Positions 53,104 through 63,376 of a DNA stretch of 64,000 nucleotides are shown piece after piece (position 1 is the first letter of the stretch; every line of letters begins with the position of its first letter). The notes under the pieces are model-generated. The model did not search any database and was not told the origin of the DNA. It saw only the letters and a program-made list of their open reading frames with translations. This DNA is from Streptacidiphilus sp. ASG 303 (GTDB taxonomy: Bacteria; Actinomycetota; Actinomycetes; Streptomycetales; Streptomycetaceae): NCBI RefSeq assembly GCF_020991365.1, contig NZ_JAJLRA010000009.1, forward strand, positions 62,001 to 126,000, read 5' to 3'. The position numbers and the translations under genes were made by a program.

Positions 53104-53765
53104 GCGCCCTGGCGGACGCTCTCGGACACGTGCCCCCTGCGGCGGCCTACGTGATCGTGGCCACGGCCGTCCTGGCCGAGTCGGTGCTGCTCGTCGGGGC
53201 CTTCGTCCCCACGTTCACGCTGCTGCTGACGGGCGGGGCACTGGCACGAGCGGGACAGCTGGACCTCCCCCTCCTGGTCGCGGCGGCCGCGGGCGCGGCG
53301 GCGGCGGGCGACTTCCTCGCCCACCGCACCGGACGCGCGCTCGGCGGCCGCCTGCGCACCGGCCGGCTCGGCCGCCGACTCCCCTCCGCCGCGTGGCGGC
53401 GGGCCGAGGCGCTGACGGCCCGCCACGGCGGGCGGGCCGTCTTCCTGGCCCGCTTCCTCCCGGTGGTCCGCACCCTCGTCCCCCATCTCGCGGGCGCCGC
53501 CCGTCTGCCCTACCGCGGCATCGCCGGCCACAGCCTCGCCGCGGCCCCGCTGTGGGCCGCCGCCGAGGCGGGCACCGGGTACGCGGCCACCGCCTCCCTC
53601 CAGCACGCCCTCGACCTCGGCGGCCCCGTCCTCGCCGCGAGCGCGGCGGCCGTAGCCGTCGCGGGGTCGGCCCGGGCGGCGATCCGGCACCGCCGCAGGC
53701 CGGCGGCCGGTGCCCGCGGCCCCGCCGTCGCACCGGCCGCCCTGCCACCGGCGCACGGCCGTTGA
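53100..53765 (+). CDS. DedA-family membrane protein
   Basis: 221 residues from TTG 53100, which overlaps the preceding TGA. DedA/SNARE-associated features: SVLLVGAFVPTFTLLLTGGA at the start, the GDFLAHRTGRALGGRL segment, and the family signature FLARFLPVVRTLVPHLAGAARLPY followed by hydrophobic helices. DedA proteins are membrane transporters implicated in lipid or undecaprenyl-phosphate translocation and envelope stress. Coupled translation with a phospholipid-methyltransferase-like gene is notable. The C-terminal 30 residues are Pro/Ala/Arg-rich. Confidence 0.88.
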   Translation: MSALADALGHVPPAAAYVIVATAVLAESVLLVGAFVPTFTLLLTGGALARAGQLDLPLLVAAAAGAAAAGDFLAHRTGRALGGRLRTGRLGRRLPSAAWRRAEALTARHGGRAVFLARFLPVVRTLVPHLAGAARLPYRGIAGHSLAAAPLWAAAEAGTGYAATASLQHALDLGGPVLAASAAAVAVAGSARAAIRHRRRPAAGARGPAVAPAALPPAHGR

Positions 53766-54146
53766 GCGGACCTGCCGGGGATCCCGGGCACCGGCCGCCC
53801 GGTTCCGGAGCGGCGGAGCGGCGGAGCGGCGGAGCGGCGGAGCGGCGGAGCGGCGGAGCGGCGGAGCGGCGGAGCGGCGGAGCGGCGGGTCAGGGGTCCC
53901 CGGCAGGGCCGGGATCCAGGACGACCGCCGGTTCCGGCGCCCCGGCCCCGGACGGTCACGGGAGAGGGCCCTCGGGGTGAACGGGCGGCGGCCGGGGGGC
54001 GCCCTCGACGCGGAGCGGAGGCACGAGTCGCGCCCTGACACCTGCCAACGCACCCCCGAGTCGCTACCGTGGAACCCGAAGCCCGGATGTCGTACCGCAC
54101 CCGGGCCTCCGACCACGGCAGCCACCCGCGAGATGCGGAGACCACG
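53766..54146. other. Intergenic region with tandem repeat
   Basis: About 380 bp without a gene. It contains the 8-bp tandem repeat at 53806-53888; the remainder shows no credible start or family signature. Confidence 0.5.
53806..53888. repeat. 8-bp tandem repeat, about ten units
   Basis: CGGAGCGG repeats perfectly about 10.4 times with no interruption. Because the unit is not a multiple of three, every frame reads the same periodic peptide. Such an uninterrupted array is prone to copy-number change. Confidence 0.97.
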
Positions 54147-54452
54147 ATGAGCGCCCACCCCTACGAGCCCGCACCACGCCCGCGAGCCCGGGTCGAGCCC
54201 ACCATCCGCAGCATCCGCAACGCGCTCCCCGAGGACCACCGCGCCGCGTTCCAGGCCGAGATCGAGCAGACCCCCCTGCACCGGATCACCCGGATCCTCG
54301 CCGCCTGGGACGTCCGTGCGCGGGCCCTCGCCACCCCCGAGCTGATGGACGCCGCAGGCCGTGCCGAGGAGCGACGCCTCTCCGGCGCCCCCGCACCCGA
54401 GGTGCTCACCGATGCCGAGGTTCGGGCCCTCTTCCCCCGCCTGCGGCCCTAA
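54147..54452 (+). CDS. DUF6247-like protein, candidate antitoxin
   Basis: 101 residues from ATG 54147 (GCGGAGACCACG upstream). It begins with a Pro/Arg-rich stretch, then RSIRNALPEDHRAAFQAEIE, a pattern seen in DUF6247 proteins of Streptomyces, and ends DAEVRALFPRL. The body is predicted helical (RITRILAAWDVRARALATPE). The next gene starts nine bases later and looks RelE-like, so a type II antitoxin role is proposed. There is no obvious DNA-binding motif. Identification as DUF6247 rests on memory of the family pattern. Confidence 0.7.
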   Translation: MSAHPYEPAPRPRARVEPTIRSIRNALPEDHRAAFQAEIEQTPLHRITRILAAWDVRARALATPELMDAAGRAEERRLSGAPAPEVLTDAEVRALFPRLRP

Positions 54453-54455
54453 CCT
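54450..54455 (+). promoter_or_regulatory. -10 box of a leaderless start inside the candidate TA pair
   Basis: TAACCT overlaps the stop of the DUF6247-like gene (CCC TAA) and ends six bases (GGACCG) before GTG 54462. This would let the second gene be transcribed separately as a leaderless message. Confidence 0.5.
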
Positions 54456-54461
54456 GGACCG

Positions 54462-54707
54462 GTGGCCTATGTGATCGACTTCCCCCGCGACTTCCGCGCC
54501 CAGGTCGAACGGCTGCCCCACCCCGTCCGGCAGGACCTCGAGACGGCCCTCGTCGAGGCGTCACTCGACCCCTACCTGCTGCCGGCCCTCATCGACTCCG
54601 CCCCGCACCTGCGGATCCTGGAGTTCTCCGATCGCGGCACCTGCCTGCTGGTGGTCGACGACATCGCCGAGCGGGTCCTCGTCGACCAGTTCGTCTGGCG
54701 CGGCTGA
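54462..54707 (+). CDS. Small RelE/ParE-like protein, candidate toxin
   Basis: 81 residues from GTG 54462. The pattern VIDFPRDFRAQVERLPHPVRQDLETALVEASLDPY followed by LRILEFSDRGTCLLVVDD and RVLVDQFVW follows the RelE order: N-terminal strand, two helices, the ~dP turn, then antiparallel strands ending with an aromatic residue. It is shorter than typical RelE (about 85-95) and lacks the usual final basic/Tyr catalytic cluster, so toxicity is uncertain. Pairing with the preceding DUF6247-like gene suggests a toxin-antitoxin module. Confidence 0.6.
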   Translation: MAYVIDFPRDFRAQVERLPHPVRQDLETALVEASLDPYLLPALIDSAPHLRILEFSDRGTCLLVVDDIAERVLVDQFVWRG

Positions 54708-54873
54708 CCGTCGGACGCACCCTGGGTGGACCGGGCGGCCGGATCGTGCGGGGCACGCCTGGGAGGTACCAGGCGGAGAGGCCCGGTCCGCGTCGGCGCC
54801 CGGTCGGGGCGGCCGCCGGGCGGGGCGGAGGAGGCTGTTCGCAGCCGAGGGCCCGCCGCCCCGTCGCCCGGCG

Positions 54874-55155
54874 TCAGGCGGGCGGGAGCGTCTGGGCGCG
54901 GTACTGGCGCACGGTGCGGCGCCAGACGGCGGCCGGGCCGAGCGGGGGCTCCTGCTGGGCGGGGGCGAGAAGGCGCAAGCGGGCTTCGAGGACGGCCAGG
55001 CGTCGCTGCAGGTCGGGGTTGCGGCGGGGTGCGAGGGCGGCGTCCAGGCGCAGCAGGGCGGCCTGCTGGCTGAGTTCCTGGTACTCGGTGAGGGGGCCGT
55101 GCGGGGCGGGCAGGGCGTAGGCCAGGCGGCGCAGCAGGTGGAGCAGGCGGTGCAT
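54874..55155 (-). CDS. Small hypothetical helical protein
   Basis: 93 residues from ATG 55155. Leu/Ala/Arg-rich and probably helical: MHRLLHLLRRLAYALPAPHG, then a coiled-coil-like LTEYQELSQQAALLRLDAAL and RRLAVLEARLRLLAPAQ. No family was recognised. TACCAT (55168-55163, minus strand) ends seven bases before the ATG, a leaderless promoter signature that supports expression. Confidence 0.55.
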   Translation of the reverse strand: MHRLLHLLRRLAYALPAPHGPLTEYQELSQQAALLRLDAALAPRRNPDLQRRLAVLEARLRLLAPAQQEPPLGPAAVWRRTVRQYRAQTLPPA

Positions 55156-55438
55156 GGGGATGATGGTAGTTTCCGCCGTTTTGAGGGCTGCGGGCGGGGT
55201 GGCGGGGAGCGCAGGGGCGGGGCGGGCGAGCGGGTATGAGGCGGGCGGGGGCGGGAGGCACGCACATGCGGACAGCGGGCGTGAGCTGCGCCGGTCCGGG
55301 TTCCTCTGCGCCGTGACGGGGAGGGACGCGGACCGGAGGCACGGGGAGGGTGTTGGCCGGGCGCCGTTCGGGGCAGGCGCCTTTCACCACAGCGGTCCTG
55401 CCGGACCGTCAGGACACCGGACCATGAGGGATGTGACC

Positions 55439-55699
55439 ATGACGAAGGGCACGCGTCAGACCGGGCAGAAGGCCGCGACCGCCGCAGGGAAGTCGCTCGG
55501 CAGCGCCAGGACCACCGGGAAGCAGAAGACCGCGGCGGCCAGCGCCGTCTCCCAGGCGCCCGACAGCACCGGCCGGACCGGCAAGAAGGCCGCCTCCGCC
55601 GCGGCCGCGACGCTGGCGGACAAGAAGGCGACCAAGGCCGAGAAGTCCGCCGCCGCGAGCGCCCTGTCCCAGGCCCGGTCCACGGGCAGGAAGAAGTAG
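55439..55699 (+). CDS. Small basic Lys/Ala-rich protein with an internal repeat
   Basis: 86 residues from ATG 55439, with GAGGGATGTGACC upstream; an ATG five codons earlier is possible. Two imperfect copies of a ~30-residue unit are seen: AATAAGKSLGSARTTGKQKT with AAASAVSQAP, and AASAAAATLADKKATKAEKS with AAASALSQAR. The high Lys content and lack of acidic residues recall the histone-H1-like tails of Streptomyces nucleoid proteins. Similar short TSKASKSAA-type proteins occur widely in the genus without known function; DNA binding is a guess. Confidence 0.7.
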   Translation: MTKGTRQTGQKAATAAGKSLGSARTTGKQKTAAASAVSQAPDSTGRTGKKAASAAAATLADKKATKAEKSAAASALSQARSTGRKK

Positions 55700-55991
55700 G
55701 GGCGGACATGTGCGGCGGCCGCGCGGGTGCGTGCGGCCGCCGCAGTGCGTCCGCACGCCGGGGCGCGGCGGGACATCCGATTCCCCAGGGGGCGTCCGGC
55801 ACGCGTACCGGCGGCCGGCCCGCGTGCCCGGACACGCCTGCTGCGCCCGTGCACGTCGCCCGGCGGGCGGGGCGTCGGCGGGGACAGCCGTCACGCGGAC
55901 CGTCCGGGACGGGTGTCGGCGCCGGTCCGCACGGTGGCCCCACCCGTACGCTGAGCGGGATCCGACCCTCCTCGAAGAACGGACCGGTTCC

Positions 55992-56279
55992 ATGGACATC
56001 GCTTTCACCGGGCAGGTCGTCGAATGGCGGGGTCCTTCCCCGTTCTTCTTCGTGCCGGTGCCGGAGGAGCAGTGCGCCGACATCCGCGACGTGGCGGCAG
56101 CGGCAACGTACGGGTGGGGCGTCGTCCCCGTCGAGGCCCGGATCGGCGGGAGCACCTTCACCACGTCCCTCTTCCCGAGGGACGGCGGCTACCTGCTGCC
56201 GGTCAAGGATGCGGTGCGCAGACCGCAGGGCCTCGCGACGGGGGACACGGTGACCGTGGAGATGACCGTTCGCCTGTAG
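55992..56279 (+). CDS. DUF1905 domain protein
   Basis: 95 residues from ATG 55992. The sequence FTGQVVEWRGPSPFFFVPVP, then YGWGVVPVEARIGGSTFTTS, FPRDGGYLLPVKDAVR and GDTVTVEMTVRL is the complete DUF1905 beta-barrel pattern. The family is of unknown biochemical function. It is convergent with tpg, 64 bp away. Confidence 0.88.
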   Translation: MDIAFTGQVVEWRGPSPFFFVPVPEEQCADIRDVAAAATYGWGVVPVEARIGGSTFTTSLFPRDGGYLLPVKDAVRRPQGLATGDTVTVEMTVRL

Positions 56280-56343
56280 CGCCCGGTGCGGACCGGTGCG
56301 GGCGCCGGTTCCGGGAGCACCCGGGCGGCGCCGCCGCGGAGGG

Positions 56344-56886
56344 TCAGATGCCGAAGTCGACGAAGTCGATGCCGGTGAACTCCACCTCCAGCCCGGTGGC
56401 CCGGCGGCCGCCGTCGCGGAAGTAGGCGTGGGCGAGCCCCTGGGCGAGGATCCGGGCCTGGTGGTCCTCGGAGGCGCCGGCGTCGCGGGCGGCGAAGAGC
56501 GCGGCCGCGGTCTCGGCGGGGACGTGCTGGGTGATCATCCGCAGCCGCGGGTCGTCGGTGGAGCCGGGAGCCGCGGTGAAGCCGAACCGGGCCCGGGTGT
56601 GGATCACCATGCCCCCGGCCTCCGCCTGCCGGCGGATGCGGCGGCGCACCCGTGGCTGCCAGTCGGCACGCACCTGCTCCTCGATCCGGGCCGCCGCCTC
56701 GGGCCTGGGGTGGCGGTCGCCCTTGAGCCAGTGCTGCACAGCGCGCTGGGACACCCCGAGCCGGAGCGCCAGCGCCCTGGTGGAGCCCTTCTCCCGGCGG
56801 AGCAGGAACCGCAGGCGGGCCGCGGTGGACTGCGGGAGGGGCCGGGTGTGCAGGGCGCGTTCCAGGCCGTCCTCGATCTCGCCCAC
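56344..56886 (-). CDS. tpg: Telomere terminal protein Tpg
   Basis: 180 residues, close to known Tpg proteins (about 184). Shared features: IEDGLERAL at the N terminus, the helix-turn-helix STRALALRLGVSQRAVQHWL near residues 35-54, EEQVRADWQPRVRRRIRRQA, GGMVIHTRARFGFTAAPGST, AARDAGASEDHQARILAQGL and the ending HAYFRDGGRRATGLEVEFTG. In Streptomyces Tpg is covalently attached to the 5' ends of linear DNA and primes telomere patching. Thr-110 in GSTDD lies near where a linking Thr has been reported (around 114), an alignment from memory. It follows tap by six bases in one operon. Confidence 0.93.
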   Translation of the reverse strand: MGEIEDGLERALHTRPLPQSTAARLRFLLRREKGSTRALALRLGVSQRAVQHWLKGDRHPRPEAAARIEEQVRADWQPRVRRRIRRQAEAGGMVIHTRARFGFTAAPGSTDDPRLRMITQHVPAETAAALFAARDAGASEDHQARILAQGLAHAYFRDGGRRATGLEVEFTGIDFVDFGI

Positions 56887-56892
56887 GGCGGC

Positions 56893-59208
<2,316 letters not shown>

Positions 59209-59434
59209 GGCCACCTCCTACGAGTCGTTCCGAGAGCGGTCGGGCGGGCGGGGGACCGTCCCGCGCCGGAGAGGCCCGCGCCGGTCCGCCGCACGGGCGG
59301 CGCCGAGGCGCGCCCGGGCGCCGTCCGCCTCGGGAAGCGGCCGTCGGGCGGCGAGGGCCGCGACCGGGACGGGCAGGTCCGGAGGAAGCGCCCGGGACCG
59401 GGCCCGCGCCCGTGGCGTCGGGGGAATCGGGGCG

Positions 59435-59698
59435 TCAGTTCCGGGCAAGGCCTGCTTCCCGGCTCGCGGGGAGGGGCGCGGGAACGGGGCGCGGACGGGT
59501 GCGGGCCCCCGCGGCGGGCCGGCGGCCGAGCGGGTCGGCACCCGGAGACGCACGGACGGGAGCGGCACCGGCGGGCACGGCGGCCGCACGGGCGCGGGTG
59601 CGCCCGGAGCCGGGACCGCCGGGCGGGCGGCGGGCTCCGCCGAGGGCGGCCTGTCCGGAGCCCCGGCGTCCGGCCCGGATCGGGGATGCCTCTGCCAC
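59435..59698 (-). CDS. Possible small leaderless ORF upstream of tap
   Basis: 87 residues from GTG 59698. TAGAGT (59711-59706, minus strand) ends seven bases before the GTG, the leaderless layout. The product is Arg/Pro/Ala-rich (SGQAALGGARRPPGGPGSGR) and may be a composition artefact. If real, it would be co-directional with tap. Confidence 0.3.
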   Translation of the reverse strand: MAEASPIRAGRRGSGQAALGGARRPPGGPGSGRTRARAAAVPAGAAPVRASPGADPLGRRPAAGARTRPRPVPAPLPASREAGLARN

Positions 59699-59933
59699 GG
59701 CGCTCACTCTACAGCCGTTGACCAGGCATACCGGCCCGGGCTGCACGCTCCCGGCGGCAGGCCCACGGCGGGCGCAGCCGGCTGCCCCCGTGCCCGGCGC
59801 CCCTCCCCTCCGGTCGCACCGGAGGACGGCACCCGGCCGCACCCGACGGGCGGCCGCGGGCGGGGCCCACCGGTCGGCCCACCGGTCGGTGCACCGGGCG
59901 GCCGCGCCGGGGACGGGGCCTTCGGCGGCGGGA

Positions 59934-60113
59934 TCAGGGGTCGCCGGCAGCGGCGTCGGCAGGGCCGTCGGCGGGTGCGGCCGGTGCCGGCGGAGGCACC
60001 GGGTTGGGCTCGTCGGGGTAGGCGACGCAGCCGCCGTCGATGGTCAGCTGCAAGGGCCGCGCGGCCCGGCGTTCGAGCCACGCCACGAGGTCGAGCTGTT
60101 CCCGGCCGCTCAC
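59934..60113 (-). CDS. Small hypothetical protein (second of a pair)
   Basis: 59 residues from GTG 60113, which overlaps the stop of the upstream small gene (GTGTGA). MSGREQLDLVAWLERRAARP reads as an amphipathic helix, LQLTIDGGCVAYPDEPNPVP as strand plus turn, then a Pro/Ala tail. No family was recognised. The coupled start and protein-like N terminus favour a real gene. Confidence 0.5.
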   Translation of the reverse strand: MSGREQLDLVAWLERRAARPLQLTIDGGCVAYPDEPNPVPPPAPAAPADGPADAAAGDP

Positions 60114-60439
60114 ACCGCACGCTCCGGCCCGCCCTCGCCTGCCGGTCGGCGTTTCACGGAACGCGCCAGGCTGCGGGCACCGAGCTCCAGCAGGCCGGTG
60201 GTGAGGACCACCGACCCGGCGCAGGCGGCCCAGCAGATGCCCGCCGCCGTCTCGTACGCGCCCGCGTAGCGGTCGACGAGACGGACCAGCTCGGAGAGCG
60301 CGCCGCCCTCGCCACCGCACCGCCCGCCGCCCGCACCGGCCCCGCCCCCCGCACCGCCCGCCGGATGCTCCCCGGTGCGGGCGGTCCGAGCGGCTGCCGG
60401 ATCACCCCGGTTCTCCTGACACACCGTCCCCTGATGCAC
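60110..60439 (-). CDS. Small hypothetical protein with one membrane helix
   Basis: 109 residues from GTG 60439, which has GGCAGGAGGTCTGC upstream, a near-ideal ribosome site. A low-complexity Gly/Ala/Arg region precedes LSELVRLVDRYAGAYETAAG and a hydrophobic segment ICWAACAGSVVLTTGLLELG, then a basic tail (ARSLARSVKRRP). A single membrane span with a cytoplasmic basic tail is suggested. No family was recognised. It is coupled to the 59-residue gene that follows. Confidence 0.55.
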   Translation of the reverse strand: MHQGTVCQENRGDPAAARTARTGEHPAGGAGGGAGAGGGRCGGEGGALSELVRLVDRYAGAYETAAGICWAACAGSVVLTTGLLELGARSLARSVKRRPAGEGGPERAV

Positions 60440-60794
60440 GCAGACCTCCTGCCCCCGTGGCGGCGTCCCACGCAGCTCCCCCACCACCCGTGCCGTCCGT
60501 ACCGCACGGCCGGGGCGGGGGGAGTCCGCCCCGGGCGGGCTCCCCCTCGCCGTCGGCGCGCGGACGCGCCGCCCCTGACGCCGGGCCCCGCACCGGGCAT
60601 CCCGGTGCGACGCGGAGCGGGCTTCCGGGCGGCTCCGCCGGGACGCCGTCGGGACACCGTCGGGACAGGGCGGTGCAGACGGGACGGAGCAGGCCGGGCA
60701 GGCCTGCCCCCCCCGGGCCGTGCTCGAAGGACCGGCACGGCCGCCGTCCCGTCGCGGCCCCTGGGCCGCAGGCGCGGGGCAGGTCGCAATTGCG
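60440..60794. other. Gene-free stretch upstream of the methyltransferase
   Basis: About 350 bp with only compositional open frames. A short repeat CGTCGGGACA occurs two to three times near 60645-60668. Promoter activity for the small gene pair must lie here on the minus strand, but no box is clear. Confidence 0.4.
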
Positions 60795-60823
60795 TGGACA
60801 GCCCCCGCCGCGCCCGGCAGAGT
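60795..60823 (+). promoter_or_regulatory. Promoter of the SAM methyltransferase gene
   Basis: TGGACA (60795-60800) and CAGAGT (60818-60823) are separated by 17 bp. The -10 box ends eight bases before GTG 60832, so initiation would fall at or next to the start codon. Confidence 0.5.
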
Positions 60824-60831
60824 GGGCGCCC

Positions 60832-61572
60832 GTGACGAGCAGCGAGCTGTGGACCCGTGCGAACGCCGAACGCTATGACGCCGAGGAGAGCGAGATGTCC
60901 TCGGCCGCCGTTCTCGGACCGACTCTCGGCTTCCTCGCCGGGCTCGCCGGAGGCGGCCGCGCGCTGGAGTTCGCCATCGGAACCGGACGGGTGGGCGTCC
61001 CCCTCCGGGAGCGGGGGGTGCCCGTGGTGGGCATCGAGCTGTCCGAGCACATGGCAGCGGTCCTGCGGCGCAAGATCGACGAGGACGCGCTCCCGGTCGT
61101 CGTCGGGGACATGGCCACGACCGTCGTCCCCGGCAAGTTCACCCTGGTCTATCTCGTCTACAACACGATCACGAACCTGCTCACGCAGGACGAGCAGGTC
61201 GAGTGCTTCCGCAATGCCGCACGCCACCTGGCGCCCGGCGGGCGGTTCGTCATCGAGCTGGGTGTCCCTCCCCTGCGGTTCCTGCCGCCCGGGCAGGTCG
61301 CGGTGCCGTTCGACGTCTCCGACCGGCATCTCGGCTTCGACACCTTCGACCTGGTCGAGCAGGTCCTCGTCCCGCACCACCTCACCCGCGACGGCGAGGA
61401 CGGCCGCTACCGCCGCGGCGAATCCCGGCACCGGTACGCATGGCCGGCGGAGCTCGACCTGATGGCGCGGATTGCAGGGCTCGAGCTGGAGCGGCGCGTG
61501 GCGGACTGGGACGGGGCGCCGTTCACCCAGGACTCCGCGAAGCACATCTCCGTGTGGCGCAAGCCGGCCTGA
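60832..61572 (+). CDS. Class I SAM-dependent methyltransferase
   Basis: 246 residues from GTG 60832 (MTSSELWTRANAERYDAEES). Motif I is ALEFAIGTGRVGVPLRERGV, motif II VVGIELSEHMAAVL, and LVYLVYNTITNLLTQDEQVE with HLAPGGRFVIELGVP are typical of the family-25/11-type small-molecule methyltransferases in Streptomyces. The last residues AKHISVWRKPA complete the fold. Substrate unknown. No partner gene is adjacent. Confidence 0.88.
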   Translation: MTSSELWTRANAERYDAEESEMSSAAVLGPTLGFLAGLAGGGRALEFAIGTGRVGVPLRERGVPVVGIELSEHMAAVLRRKIDEDALPVVVGDMATTVVPGKFTLVYLVYNTITNLLTQDEQVECFRNAARHLAPGGRFVIELGVPPLRFLPPGQVAVPFDVSDRHLGFDTFDLVEQVLVPHHLTRDGEDGRYRRGESRHRYAWPAELDLMARIAGLELERRVADWDGAPFTQDSAKHISVWRKPA

Positions 61573-61842
61573 GGCCGCCCCTCCCGGTCCCGCCCCCCGG
61601 CCCCGTCCCCCGGTCGGGCGCAGCACGGCGAGGAGGCCGACGACGGCGGGAGGCACCCCGCCGTCCCGGGTGCGTGGCCGTCCGGCACACCGGCTGCCGT
61701 GTCCCGCGCCCAGGCCGGCCGGCGGCGGCCGGCGGGATCGCGCCGCCTGCAGCTGCGGACGGGGTCGTTACAGTCGGTGCGGGCACCGGGCCGGTCGCGC
61801 CGGTGCGGCGGCCGAAGGTGCCGAGCGGCAGGAGGAGACCTG

Positions 61843-62487
61843 GTGGTCCGTGTGCTCATGACCGGATTCGAGCCCTTCGACGGGGCGTCCGCCAACCCTT
61901 CGTGGGAGGCGGCCCGCCTGGTCGCCGAGGAGCCGCCGCCCGGGACCGAGGTCTCACCCCTCCTGCTGCCCTGCGTCTTCGGCGACTGCCTGCGCGTCCT
62001 GTACGACGCGGTGGAGCGGACCGCTCCCGACCTGGTGCTCTGCACCGGCCAGGCGGCCGGCCGCAGTGGCCTGACGGTGGAGCGGATCGCGGTCAACGTC
62101 GACGACGCGCGCCTGCCCGACAACGCCGGCCGGCAGCCGGTGGACCGTCCGGTCGTGCCCGGCGGACCCGCCGCGTACTTCGCCACCCTCCCGGTCAAGG
62201 CCTGCACGGCCGCGGCCCGGGCGGCGGGCGTGCCGTGCTCGGTCTCCCAGACCGCGGGAACCTTCGTGTGCAACCACCTCTTCTACGGACTGATGCACCT
62301 GCTCTCCACCCGGTACCCGGACGTCCGGGGCGGCTTCGTGCACGTGCCCTCCCTCCCGGAGCAGGTCCTGGACGGCGCAGGTCCCGCGATGCCGGCGGAG
62401 ACGGCCGCGCGCGGGCTGCGGGCGGTCCTCACCGCCGCGGCCACCGTGCGCGAGGACATCCGCCTGGCCGCCGGGGCCGTGCACTGA
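61843..62487 (+). CDS. pcp: Pyroglutamyl-peptidase I
   Basis: 214 residues from GTG 61843, with AGGAGGAGACCTG upstream. Cysteine peptidase family C15: RVLMTGFEPFDGASANPSWE, the Glu of GLTVERIAVNVDDARLPDNA, the catalytic Cys in QTAGTFVCNHLFYGL and the His in GGFVHVPSLPEQ are all present and in order. It removes N-terminal pyroglutamate from peptides in the cytoplasm. A 16-bp tandem repeat follows its stop. Confidence 0.94.
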   Translation: MVRVLMTGFEPFDGASANPSWEAARLVAEEPPPGTEVSPLLLPCVFGDCLRVLYDAVERTAPDLVLCTGQAAGRSGLTVERIAVNVDDARLPDNAGRQPVDRPVVPGGPAAYFATLPVKACTAAARAAGVPCSVSQTAGTFVCNHLFYGLMHLLSTRYPDVRGGFVHVPSLPEQVLDGAGPAMPAETAARGLRAVLTAAATVREDIRLAAGAVH

Positions 62488-62525
62488 CCGGCTGACCGTC
62501 GGGGCCGTGGACCGCCCGGCCGCCC

Positions 62526-62573
62526 GACCGGCCGACCCGCCGACCGGCCGACCCGCCGACCGGCCGACCGGGC
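62526..62573. repeat. 16-bp tandem repeat, three copies
   Basis: GACCGGCCGACCCGCC occurs at 62526-62541 and 62542-62557 exactly and at 62558-62573 with changes. Each unit contains the palindrome CCGG/GGCC core, so the array can fold and may help terminate pcp transcription. Confidence 0.85.
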
Positions 62574-62650
62574 GGCGCAGGGCACGGCGGCGGCCTCGGG
62601 GCACCGCCCGTCGGGCGCCGTCCGGCGCCCGCCGTCAACGCGTCAGCGCG

Positions 62651-63376
62651 TCAGCGGGAGAGGATCCGGCCGTCGCCCAGCTCGACGACCCGGTCGGCGA
62701 GCTCCATGAGCTGGGGGTCGTGCGTGGCGACCAGGGCGGTCACCCCCTCGCTGTGCACCACGGCCCGCAGCAGCTGCATGACGGCCCGCCCGGTGGCCGA
62801 GTCCAGCTGGCCGGTGGGCTCGTCGGCGATGACGAGCGAGGGCTCGTTGGCCAGGGCGCGGGCGATGGCGACGCGCTGCTGCTGGCCGCCGGAGAGTTCG
62901 CCCGGGCGCTGGGCGGCGTGGTCGGACAGGCCGACCAGCGCGAGGAGGTCCCGCACCCGTTCCTCGCGTTCGCGGGCCGGGAGGCGGCGCAGCCGCATGG
63001 GCACACCGACGTTCTCGGCGGCGGTGAGGACCGGTATCAGGCCGAAGGACTGGAAGACGAAGCCGATCCGGTCCCGGCGCAGGTCGAGCAGGCCGTCCTC
63101 GCCGAGGGCGGAGAGGTCCTGCCCGCCCACCAGGATCCGCCCGGAGTCGGGCCGGTCCAGACCCCCGACCAGGTTGAGCAGGGTGGTCTTGCCGGAGCCG
63201 GACCGGCCGCGGAGGGCGGTCAGCTCGCCGCGCCGCGCGGTGAGGGAGACCCCGCGCAGGGCGTGGACGGCGGTGGGGCCGCTGCCGAAGGACCGGTGGA
63301 CGTCCTCCACGGCGACCATGGGCGCGGCCGGTGCGCCGGTCGCGGCCGTGCCCTCCGGTGCGGTGCTGCTGCTCAC
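62651..63376 (-). CDS. MacB/LolD-type ABC transporter ATPase
   Basis: 241 residues from GTG 63376 (GGGGGGATCCGG upstream). Walker A is GRSGSGKTTLLNLVGGLDRP, the Q-loop FVFQSFGLIPVLTAAENV, the signature LSGGQQQRVAIARAL and Walker B SLVIADEPTGQLDS, followed by the switch His in ALVATHDPQL. This is the class that powers FtsX-type permeases in lipoprotein or peptide/antibiotic extrusion. Its permease partner is probably the divergent gene at the window edge. Confidence 0.93.
   Translation of the reverse strand: MSSSTAPEGTAATGAPAAPMVAVEDVHRSFGSGPTAVHALRGVSLTARRGELTALRGRSGSGKTTLLNLVGGLDRPDSGRILVGGQDLSALGEDGLLDLRRDRIGFVFQSFGLIPVLTAAENVGVPMRLRRLPAREREERVRDLLALVGLSDHAAQRPGELSGGQQQRVAIARALANEPSLVIADEPTGQLDSATGRAVMQLLRAVVHSEGVTALVATHDPQLMELADRVVELGDGRILSR

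Noticed and set aside
59218-59589. Minus-strand frame just upstream of tap
   Set aside because: Pro/Arg-rich, no start signal, and its end abuts the tap ribosome site; the alternative frame with a leaderless box is only slightly better.
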